Part shown: positions 9,404 through 16,557 of the stretch, in pieces
Position numbering within the stretch: the first letter of the stretch is position 1
Layout: the number at the start of each line of letters is the position of its first letter
DNA from: a virus
IMG/VR virus record: IMGVR_UViG_3300046167_000110
Location: 1 to 57,179 of that record
DNA length: 57,179 nucleotides
Direction: 5' to 3' (one strand)
Notes under the pieces: generated by a model
Seen by the model: only the letters and a program-made list of their open reading frames with translations
Told to the model about the DNA's origin: nothing
The model's database searches: none
Position numbers and translations under genes: made by a program

Positions 9404-9658
9404 TTAATTACCTAGCTTCATCCATATCGCCCCAGCGATAAAGGTGAAGACAGCAATGGTTGTTATCTTAATGAATGTATTCCAGATGCTTTGACGTGTT
9501 TGACGCCATGTATCAAGTAAGCTACGTATCTCACGCATATCAATAGCAGCAGACTCATCACTCAAGCCAAGCTCCAGTAATACCTTTTGAGCACCACGCT
9601 TAGCCGCTCGGTCTAACATAGCTTCTAATTCTTCTAATGTCAAGGTAGTGTTACTCAT
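9404..9658 (-). CDS. DUF6127-like small membrane protein
   Basis: An 84-aa protein with an N-terminal helical part (LEAMLDRAAKRGAQKVLLELGL), a conserved central segment (DMREIRSLLDTWRQTRQS) and one C-terminal membrane segment (TTIAVFTFIAGAIWM). The layout and the R-x-L-L-D-x-W-R motif match what I know as DUF6127, found in alphaproteobacterial phages and prophages near endolysins. It is probably a lysis accessory protein such as a pinholin, anti-holin or inner-membrane partner. That role is inferred from topology and neighbourhood only. Confidence 0.75.
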   Translation of the reverse strand: MSNTTLTLEELEAMLDRAAKRGAQKVLLELGLSDESAAIDMREIRSLLDTWRQTRQSIWNTFIKITTIAVFTFIAGAIWMKLGN

Positions 9659-9667
9659 TATAGTAGC

Positions 9668-10024
9668 CTATTGTAAATCTTTTATAAACTTAAAGCAGTC
9701 TGTTTGTTTTAATATGTAAGTCTTTATATAACACTCTTGATTGTTTATGCTTTTTAGAAGGCGGTGTCTTCCATCTAATAGCCTATACCTCTTGTTAAGA
9801 GGGTTACTCATACCCTCACACACTATAGCAGGTAAAGATATATTTGCGTATATATAACGAGGGCTGTCTAAGTTTATTCCATCTAAAGGTTTATACGCGA
9901 TATGTTCTATAGAAACATTATGTATTTTGTATTTCTTTGCCTTAGCGTAGTTGTAAAGGTTTTGACAATCTATGTAAGTGTTTACGTCTAGGACGGACCA
10001 GTCCCCGTCCATGATGTGTATCAC
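9668..10024 (-). CDS. ParB/sulfiredoxin-fold small protein
   Basis: A 118-aa protein with the motif LLDGRHRLLKS (DGRHR at 84-88), typical of ParB/Srx-like folds, where the D-G-x-H-R loop binds a nucleotide or phosphate. The N-terminal half (DVNTYIDCQNLYNYAKAKKYK) lacks the ParB DNA-binding domains, so this is a minimal single domain, possibly a nucleotide-binding or NTPase-like accessory. It overlaps the upstream oxygenase-like gene by 4 bases, and the pair sits unusually inside the tail/lysis region. Its substrate is unknown. Confidence 0.65.
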   Translation of the reverse strand: MIHIMDGDWSVLDVNTYIDCQNLYNYAKAKKYKIHNVSIEHIAYKPLDGINLDSPRYIYANISLPAIVCEGMSNPLNKRYRLLDGRHRLLKSINNQECYIKTYILKQTDCFKFIKDLQ

Positions 10025-10563
10025 CCTATTTGGTACCCTATGCTTATTCTATCTGTATTACTTCCTACGCAGTGCCATAAGTAAGGTGGTTTGTCTGTAA
10101 TGTCAAATAGTCTGAAAGTAAAACCAGCGCTATCGTAATCTGTAATAACAACATCATTTTGTAAGTACCTAAAGAAAGATTTGTTTGCTTCTTTTGCCCA
10201 AGTAATGTATAGTCGTTTACAAGGTACATCGCTGTTAGTATGCCAACCCATGTATCCTGTAGGTGGGTAGTGAAAGAAGCCACTAGGTTTAACAGAACAA
10301 CCAGGAAAAGCTTCTTGTATTATATGATTCAGTTTAGGAGCTATACGAAGGCTTTCAAAGCTTACAAGATTGCCTTGTGTTGATATAGGTGTATTACTAC
10401 TCTTATATGCTTCTAAAGCTTCTTCCGTAAGATGTTTTTCCCAATCTGTCTCGGTGTAAGCGCCTATCCTATTCGTATTACCTAAGATCTGTGTAAGGTA
10501 ACGCATTACTACGTCTTGTATAGCATCTGTGTGCGCTGGGCTTAACTCTATTCTAAGGCTCAT
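10021..10563 (-). CDS. 2OG-Fe(II) oxygenase-like protein
   Basis: A 180-aa protein whose C-terminal half has the layout of a double-stranded beta-helix 2-oxoglutarate/Fe(II) dioxygenase: YPPTGYMGWHTN with His108, LFDITDK, YLWHCVG with His164, and NTDRISIGYQIG with Arg172 as the usual 2OG anchor. The first metal motif reads H-T-N instead of H-x-D. This GWHTN version recurs in marine phage homologues as I recall, so it may be a distinct subfamily with altered metal binding. Possible targets are a protein or nucleic acid; none is indicated. It begins one base from the stop of the preceding fibre-associated gene. Confidence 0.72.
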   Translation of the reverse strand: MSLRIELSPAHTDAIQDVVMRYLTQILGNTNRIGAYTETDWEKHLTEEALEAYKSSNTPISTQGNLVSFESLRIAPKLNHIIQEAFPGCSVKPSGFFHYPPTGYMGWHTNSDVPCKRLYITWAKEANKSFFRYLQNDVVITDYDSAGFTFRLFDITDKPPYLWHCVGSNTDRISIGYQIG

Positions 10564-11057
10564 TAAGCTAAGGCTGTACGATACTTTTCAGTGTAGTCTA
10601 CAAAAAGTGCATTAGGACCTGTTGCAAGTGTTTCAGTAAATGTAGTAGCAGTAGAGTAATCTACAGAACTAGGCATATTGCGTAATGTTTCTTTGTCTAC
10701 CTCCATATCAGCCACTACAGATGTGAGACCTTTAGCCATTGCTCTAGTTTGTAGGCTATCTAGAGTATTAAGAAGTTCTGTACGGCAAGAGCGATATACG
10801 TCTTTCCACCAAAGATCAACTAAAGACATATCCCATACTAGTGCTGTAGGGTTATCCATATTATCAAAGGTAAGTTTATCCACATGAGTTAGCATAGCTA
10901 AATTCTCTGTGTCTGAGTTCGTAGGCACAGCTTTAGTTAAGGTAGCTGCTCCTGTAGGAATTACTCCTTCTGCGATAAGCTCCTCTACAGTTTGATCTGT
11001 ATTGACAAAGCCTAGCTTTGGAGTTCCAATAGTTCTGTTGAAGAAAATGTTGTTCAT
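10563..11057 (-). CDS. Fibre-associated hypothetical protein
   Basis: A 164-aa soluble protein with a Thr/Asn-rich N-terminus and a helical, Trp-containing middle (LVWDMSLVDLWWKDVYRSC). I do not recognise the family. It directly follows a tail-fibre gene (12 bases) and precedes the oxygenase-like gene, so it may be a fibre chaperone or a cap protein. The N-terminus MNNIFFNRTIGTPKLGF suggests an extended arm. Composition is normal for this genome. Confidence 0.6.
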   Translation of the reverse strand: MNNIFFNRTIGTPKLGFVNTDQTVEELIAEGVIPTGAATLTKAVPTNSDTENLAMLTHVDKLTFDNMDNPTALVWDMSLVDLWWKDVYRSCRTELLNTLDSLQTRAMAKGLTSVVADMEVDKETLRNMPSSVDYSTATTFTETLATGPNALFVDYTEKYRTALA

Positions 11058-11069
11058 AGATATGCGCCT

Positions 11070-12860
11070 TTAGTAGATTACTACAGCGATGTATGTAGGG
11101 TCAACTGCTTGAACACCCCACGCACCAGCCGTGTTGTTATCATTACCTCCAAAGTGTATAAACTGAGGGTATGTTTTTGTAGCCTTGATAGTTATTGTGC
11201 TTGCTGTACGAGCAGTTACAAAAGCATTATATAGATTTGCTGCTGTATTGATGGCTGGAGTTTGAGATAATGTACCTACATCTGTTGTCCCTACAGTAAC
11301 ACAGTAATCTCCGCTAGAACCTCTTACACCACTAGCAAGGGTTAGATTGTAGCTACCTGTAGCTGTTTTAGAAAGCGTTACATTTTGACTAGAAATAACA
11401 CCGCCTGTAGAACCATTGAAAGCAATGAATCCACGAGCTGCACCATTAACGCCATTCATATTAGTTAGTGCAGAACCATTAATAGCAGGTAACGAGCCCG
11501 TAAGATTAGATGCACTAATAGACCCTGACAAACTAGATGCAGTCAAAGCACCTGTATTCACAGTACCTAGAGTTACGTTATCATTAGGCTGTACAGCAGT
11601 ATCCGCTAAAGAACCTTGCGCTGTAGTAGCTTTACCATCTAAAGCTGTCTGTAGCCCATCTACATTAGAAATAATATGATTGTGGCTATCATCAGCTATG
11701 GCAGTAGTAATCGAAGCATTAGCAGAACCATCAAAAGAAACAGAACCTGTTACATCACCTGTGAGTGTGATATTTCTAGCTGTATCTAATACAGTAGCAC
11801 TAGAAGCATTACCTACAAAAGACGTAGCATAAATAGGGTCAGTACCTGTAGACCATCTGTCGTTAGCTTCGTCCCAGAAGAACTTCTTGTTAGTAGCTGT
11901 ACCACGTTCAACTTCAATACCAGAATCAGCAGAGGGTGTACCAGCTTCGTCAGAGTTAAGGATGATGAATGTATTAGTAGTACTAACATCCTGACTGCTA
12001 ACAGATGTGGTTGTACCCTGAACAGTAAGGTCACCTGTAATAACAAGAGATCCTAGAGTTGGGTTACCACTAGCATCAATAGCAACTTCACCATTGCTAA
12101 TTACGATACCAGTACCACCTGAGAAATGTGCTCTTGTTTCTGCTGCAGAAGGTCCTGTATAAGTAATAACACCTGCAGAGTACGATAAGCTACCATCACC
12201 ACCGGAATCTGTTACTGAGATAGCTGCTTTAGCATCTGCAGTAGCACGTGCTGTAGTGTAGTATAGGTTAGTAGGGCCTTCAGGTACAGTATTTGTATTA
12301 CCCTGTGTAAAGCCCATAACACCTGTAAGACTGTTATAAGAAAGACTACCGGTAGCAGATATAGAAGAACGTGCTCTTGCAGTAGTATGAAATAGGTTTG
12401 TGGTACCTTCAGTAAGTTCATCAGAGGTATGATTTGATATGTCTGAAACTTGGCCGGTAACATCACCGGTAACATCTCCAGTTAAGTCTCCTGTTATATC
12501 TCCAGTTATACCACCTGTAACCATAAGGGTACCACCTACGGTAGCGTTAGCTGCTACAGTGAGTGCATCTGTATCTACAGTACCATCAAACCATGCATTC
12601 TTATATTGAACAGAGGCGGTACCTAAGTCCAAAGTGTTGGTAGTCTTAGGGGTGAGTGCTGTACCTGATACAACAAGATCTTGTGCTGGACCTACCTTAG
12701 TGATAGCTGCACCTTCACCTGCCGTACCATCATGAGCGTGGCCTGTAGAAGCGTTAAACGATGCCTCTAAAGCATTATATTCAGCATCAAAGTCATCTGC
12801 ATCAATAACGTTACCGTTAGAAATGTTGTTTGCTGTATCCTGACGTGTGTAACCTGCCAT
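11070..12860 (-). CDS. Tail fibre protein A
   Basis: A 596-aa fibre. The N-terminus (AGYTRQDTANNISNGNVIDADDFDAEYNALEASF) is the type seen in phage fibres where it attaches to the tail. It is followed by beta-rich stalk repeats: alternating GDITGDLTGDVTGDVTG at about 117-133 and repeated TNLFHTTARARSSI / TNLYYTTARATADA units. The last 130 residues form a compact beta-rich tip. It is one of five fibre genes in a row. Recognition of a host surface structure is inferred from architecture; no enzymatic motif or S74 self-cleaving domain is visible. Confidence 0.85.
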   Translation of the reverse strand: MAGYTRQDTANNISNGNVIDADDFDAEYNALEASFNASTGHAHDGTAGEGAAITKVGPAQDLVVSGTALTPKTTNTLDLGTASVQYKNAWFDGTVDTDALTVAANATVGGTLMVTGGITGDITGDLTGDVTGDVTGQVSDISNHTSDELTEGTTNLFHTTARARSSISATGSLSYNSLTGVMGFTQGNTNTVPEGPTNLYYTTARATADAKAAISVTDSGGDGSLSYSAGVITYTGPSAAETRAHFSGGTGIVISNGEVAIDASGNPTLGSLVITGDLTVQGTTTSVSSQDVSTTNTFIILNSDEAGTPSADSGIEVERGTATNKKFFWDEANDRWSTGTDPIYATSFVGNASSATVLDTARNITLTGDVTGSVSFDGSANASITTAIADDSHNHIISNVDGLQTALDGKATTAQGSLADTAVQPNDNVTLGTVNTGALTASSLSGSISASNLTGSLPAINGSALTNMNGVNGAARGFIAFNGSTGGVISSQNVTLSKTATGSYNLTLASGVRGSSGDYCVTVGTTDVGTLSQTPAINTAANLYNAFVTARTASTITIKATKTYPQFIHFGGNDNNTAGAWGVQAVDPTYIAVVIY

Positions 12861-12870
12861 GTCTTAGTCC

Positions 12871-14409
12871 TTACTGTCTATCGTTCTGTCTAAACTCTAG
12901 CAGGGCTGTGTCTAGAGTGAATGTGGGGTTTGTAGAGAAGTCTTCAATACGAAGAGCTATAGTTTTACCAGAACCAATAATGTTTGTGGTATAGATTTTA
13001 TCTAACTCACCGCCATAGGTTGCTGTGTTAAATACTGCATTAGATTCGCCAAAGAGAAAAACTGCGGTACCTGTGCTGTTAATACTTTGTGTAGTAGGCT
13101 GTATCACACCTGTATTTGTAGAAGCGTTAAAGTCATACTTAATGTTTAAATCTAAAGACATATTGCCTGTAGGCTCTGCATACAACGTCATCTTATAGAA
13201 TGATTTACGCATTTGTGGATCTGATATAGGCATATAAGGTGACTCATATATAGCCTCAATAGATAAACCATCAAAGCTTGAACCTGTATCCATCTTATAC
13301 ACGTAGCCATCTGTATTAGCAAAGGCTACTGCTTCTGTTGTACCTGAGTAACGGCTGTCTGCTACATAGGCTTTAATACCTTTAGTCTCAGACCAACTTA
13401 TACCGGTAGCACCCTGAGATATAAACTTGGTAGCAATCAATCCCTTTGCAGTTGCTTGCTGTTCTGACTCAATGTAGGCAAAGATGCGATATTGAGCTTT
13501 TTCACGCATAAGGATAGAACAAAAGATAGGGGTACTACCAAGAAAAGTAGAAGCATCTTTAGATATAGGATCAGATGCAACGTCTAACCCAAAGTCACCA
13601 ATACGATCAGTAGCACTTAAAAGACGTATACCATCAGAAGCAAGGTACATGATGTCGCCACCAAATTCTTGAACTGTATCGCTGTTAATACAACCCATAC
13701 GATCTGTAATAGGTGATATTTCAAAGTCTGCTGCAGTGTTTCCTGTAAGACGCTTAATAGTGTCACTTGTAAAGATAATAAGCTGATCACGAAAGACTGC
13801 TAAACCTGTAATCTCATTTGCTACGTTAATAGAACCAGCGCCATTGGCAACACTAAAATCATCAACAGTAACAGGGGCAGTAAAATAAAGATTATTACCT
13901 TTAGAATAGAAAGCTGTATCTTTAAATACAGCGACACATTCTGCGCCTAATACATCTGTACTACCTGTTATAGCAGTAAGAGTATTACCTGACGTGTTGT
14001 ACGAAGCTGGGTAGTTTACACCGTCAACAAATAGAACCTTATCACTACCATCTAAGTTATATAACACATGCTTACTTTTACCGCCAAGTAAAGGTCTAGC
14101 TCCCATAGATGTCCAAGAGTTACCTGTGCCGTAATAGTATTCTGTAACGTTAGATCCATTCTTTCTAGATACAACAATACGACCAGAGCTTATAACTTTA
14201 AGTGCCAGCATAGGACCAGAACCAGGTACGGTTGTAGTACTAAACTTTTCATAACCCTTGATCTTACTATAGCCACCTTCTTTAGTAGCCTCAAAATTCT
14301 GCAATATAGTAGCAGAACCTATATTATTAGCACCCTGTTGCAAGGGGCTGACATTAGAGATAAGACCACCTCTAAACTCTATAGGGAATGTCTGCCACTG
14401 TGTAGCCAT
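12871..14409 (-). CDS. Tail hub/nozzle protein (P22 gp10 / T7 gp12-like role)
   Basis: A 512-aa beta-rich protein beginning MATQWQTFPIEFRGGLISNVSPLQQG, the usual start of podovirus tail-hub or packaged-DNA-stabilisation proteins. It contains repeated blades (LALKVISSGRIVVSRK, HVLYNLDGSDKVLFVDGVNYPA, DIMYLASDGIRLLS) as expected for the beta-propeller of the tail nozzle. The gene immediately follows the tail adaptor with a one-base overlap, which is the conserved order adaptor then hub. It probably forms the tail tube that closes the portal channel. The family assignment rests on the N-terminus, size and synteny. Confidence 0.8.
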   Translation of the reverse strand: MATQWQTFPIEFRGGLISNVSPLQQGANNIGSATILQNFEATKEGGYSKIKGYEKFSTTTVPGSGPMLALKVISSGRIVVSRKNGSNVTEYYYGTGNSWTSMGARPLLGGKSKHVLYNLDGSDKVLFVDGVNYPASYNTSGNTLTAITGSTDVLGAECVAVFKDTAFYSKGNNLYFTAPVTVDDFSVANGAGSINVANEITGLAVFRDQLIIFTSDTIKRLTGNTAADFEISPITDRMGCINSDTVQEFGGDIMYLASDGIRLLSATDRIGDFGLDVASDPISKDASTFLGSTPIFCSILMREKAQYRIFAYIESEQQATAKGLIATKFISQGATGISWSETKGIKAYVADSRYSGTTEAVAFANTDGYVYKMDTGSSFDGLSIEAIYESPYMPISDPQMRKSFYKMTLYAEPTGNMSLDLNIKYDFNASTNTGVIQPTTQSINSTGTAVFLFGESNAVFNTATYGGELDKIYTTNIIGSGKTIALRIEDFSTNPTFTLDTALLEFRQNDRQ

Positions 14410-15098
14410 TAGTAATGTACTCTCGTATCTCGCAAGTATGAAGTGCGATTAATATGTATGCTACGTAGTTGTTTAATACCTTGCTGGAACTTTTGTAGTG
14501 CTAATTGTGCTGCCTGCATGTCACCACGGAACTGATATACGTAGTACATAGCGCCATCAACGATGGTATAGCGGTATTGCTCAGGGAGTGTAGGTACATC
14601 TGTAGGTGACTCTAGATCAAACCCTGTACGGAAATACTCATATACTACTTCATACTCTTTATCAGGTGGTGGGGAGAAGATAAGTTCTCTACTAGGTGTA
14701 CGTACAACGTAAGTAGGTATTCCTCTAGTGCTTGCTTCAGAGTTATACTCATAATCAGCGAACTTGTCAAGCCATTCTTCATAAGATAAAGTCTTTAGCT
14801 TCACTGTTTCTACATTAAGATCCGCATCACGTTTGATACGAAAGGTATTCATGTTTATAGTCTTACTATCGTAAGGCATACTGTAGCGCACTTCACCAAC
14901 AGCTAAGACTTCTGTTTCTTCTACATGGTTCCAGGGCCACTCAAACTCTTCCTGATTGATGTGGCGAATAGCTGCGTTAACAGCATCCTTAGCAAAGCTG
15001 TAATACCCTGTAGCTGTAGAAAAATTAGCATTTGTAAGTTCTACTTCATTAAGACGTCTGTTAATGTCGTTAACTAAACTGATGTAGTCATATGCCAT
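14409..15098 (-). CDS. Head-tail adaptor / tail tubular protein A-like
   Basis: A 229-aa protein, largely helical at both ends with a beta insert: SLVNDINRRLNEVELTNANF, AINHINQEEFEWPW-type core, PPPDKEYEVVYEYF, and LPEQYRYTIVDGAMYYVYQFRGD followed by a long C-terminal helix. This pattern is typical of podovirus adaptor proteins (T7 gp11 / P22 gp4 type) that sit between portal and tail hub. Size and position upstream of the hub gene fit well. Confidence 0.82.
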   Translation of the reverse strand: MAYDYISLVNDINRRLNEVELTNANFSTATGYYSFAKDAVNAAIRHINQEEFEWPWNHVEETEVLAVGEVRYSMPYDSKTINMNTFRIKRDADLNVETVKLKTLSYEEWLDKFADYEYNSEASTRGIPTYVVRTPSRELIFSPPPDKEYEVVYEYFRTGFDLESPTDVPTLPEQYRYTIVDGAMYYVYQFRGDMQAAQLALQKFQQGIKQLRSIHINRTSYLRDTRVHY

Positions 15099-15100
15099 TC

Positions 15101-15418
15101 TTATTTCTCCCTGACACGTAGAAAGACACTACGCTCATACTGCAAACCACCTGCTGTGGTAATACGGCATGTAATAGTGTATCTTTTATTATTAGTTCCT
15201 AGAGAAAGACGAATAGTACTTACTGTAGAAGTTATAGTACTGCTTACAAACTGTAGTCCGTCAACGGTTTCTGCATCATCTACTTCTACTTTTGAACCAT
15301 CTGCATCTGTAATGTACCAAGTTACGGCAGAAATGGTGTCTGTATTAAGAAACCTAGACCAATCTACACTGTAGTCTACAATCTCATCTTTATCTTTATC
15401 GGGCCACTTATATGCCAT
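15101..15418 (-). CDS. Fibre-tail adaptor protein
   Basis: A 105-aa all-beta protein. The N-terminus KWPDKDKDEIVDYSVDWSRFLNTDTI and the end YTITCRITTAGGLQYERSVFLRVREK match the small Ig-like phage fibre-tail adaptor family, which has a conserved W-x-D-K-D-x-D-E-x-x-D-Y-x-x-D-W start and a T-x-x-G-x-x-x-E-R close. It presumably links a fibre to the tail hub. It lies between the adaptor gene and a repetitive beta protein with minimal spacing. Confidence 0.78.
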   Translation of the reverse strand: MAYKWPDKDKDEIVDYSVDWSRFLNTDTISAVTWYITDADGSKVEVDDAETVDGLQFVSSTITSTVSTIRLSLGTNNKRYTITCRITTAGGLQYERSVFLRVREK

Positions 15419-15429
15419 TAATGTATTCC

Positions 15430-16113
15430 TTATGCTGCAATACGTACAACCCTATCTATATTAGTTGCTTCAATTATTACTGTGTTACTTCGTGAGTCTG
15501 AAGGTATGTGAATAGTATTGTTTTGATTAGTACCTGTAATAAACACTACATGATTTTTTCTATAATCATCTTTACGACTTTCGTAGTCGAACTTTGTAGC
15601 TACTACAGATAAGTTACCAGAGAATATGTTTAATGCTGTAGATACAGGATTAACTACTGCTGAAATCCGTATAGTGATTGCACCAAGGGTTGCACTAGAT
15701 GCAACTCCTATCGGTAAAACAACAGCCTTAGCTTCTACATTAGTACCCGTTGCACCTGATAGAGTTAGCGCTGGGCTAGTGATGCTTGTATTAGCATCTG
15801 CCAATACTGTAGTTGTACCGATATTGGTTGAAGAGTCAACCCCAGAAGGTACTACATTAGCATTTGCAGTAACTATTGTTGTACCTACGGAGGCTACAGT
15901 AGATACAGAATCACTAACTATAACACTATCAGCAGTAACGCTTATTAAGCCTATGCTACCAGTAGATGCAACACTTGTCAAGCTTACATTGGCTTCACCT
16001 GAAACAATTATGTTTCCTACACTGCTTGTAGCAGGTACACTCTGTGCAATAAGACGTGTCTCTAGCGTTGTAGAGAACGGTCCTGATGCAAAAGGAGAAA
16101 TACCAAAGAACAT
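15430..16113 (-). CDS. Repetitive Val/Thr/Ser-rich tail protein
   Basis: A 227-aa protein made of about seven degenerate repeats of roughly 20 residues (VASTGSIGLISVTADS, VASVGTTIVTANANVVPSG, SSTNIGTTTVLADANTSI), followed by a distinct C-terminal domain from about 175 (FDYESRKDDYRKNHVVFI) ending in a beta segment. The repeats look like a beta-solenoid or stacked Ig-like spacer. Proteins of this layout occur in marine phage tail regions; the exact role, such as fibre connector or baseplate-like spacer, is unknown. Confidence 0.7.
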   Translation of the reverse strand: MFFGISPFASGPFSTTLETRLIAQSVPATSSVGNIIVSGEANVSLTSVASTGSIGLISVTADSVIVSDSVSTVASVGTTIVTANANVVPSGVDSSTNIGTTTVLADANTSITSPALTLSGATGTNVEAKAVVLPIGVASSATLGAITIRISAVVNPVSTALNIFSGNLSVVATKFDYESRKDDYRKNHVVFITGTNQNNTIHIPSDSRSNTVIIEATNIDRVVRIAA

Positions 16114-16122
16114 GTTTTATCC

Positions 16123-16542
16123 TTATTCTGGCTTTGTAGGCCATGTAACTGTGTTTGGAAACCCTGCTTGCGCTGTTAGGTTAAGCAAGTCAGTACGATA
16201 CTGTGTCCACTCTGCTTGTTTAGCATCTGTAAGTTCAGCCCATCGTAGAGGGTTAGTGACTATTGGGTCTACTTCTTGAACTAACATCTGGTTACGTTGC
16301 GCCCTTAAACCTGCCGCTAGTTCTGCGTCTAGTTCTTCTTGGGTAGGTGCTACATAAGCTTCAAAGTCTGAGCCAATGAGCTCAAGCAATACGCTGTTGT
16401 CTACAGTCATATCTGTATCATCAGGGTTTAATGTGTAAGGTATCCAATCATATTCTGGATGGTTAATCTCTACATTAAATGCCGTATTTTCTGTGTTAAG
16501 CGATTGTGCGTTACGCACTTCTGTTATTGTTATTGTTGGCAT
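16123..16542 (-). CDS. Tail fibre assembly chaperone-like protein
   Basis: A 139-aa protein. The C-terminal 65 residues carry the signature of phage tail-assembly chaperones (Phage_tail_APC type): R-x-Q-R-N-Q-M-L, then NPLRWAELTDAKQAEWTQYR, a hydrophobic helix and a final NTVTWPTKPE. The N-terminal half is a small beta domain. Such proteins help fold or trimerise the neighbouring fibre, here the 893-aa fibre gene just upstream in transcription order. Confidence is good for the family and moderate for the client. Confidence 0.78.
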   Translation of the reverse strand: MPTITITEVRNAQSLNTENTAFNVEINHPEYDWIPYTLNPDDTDMTVDNSVLLELIGSDFEAYVAPTQEELDAELAAGLRAQRNQMLVQEVDPIVTNPLRWAELTDAKQAEWTQYRTDLLNLTAQAGFPNTVTWPTKPE

Positions 16543-16557
16543 AAACGCCTCCTATTG

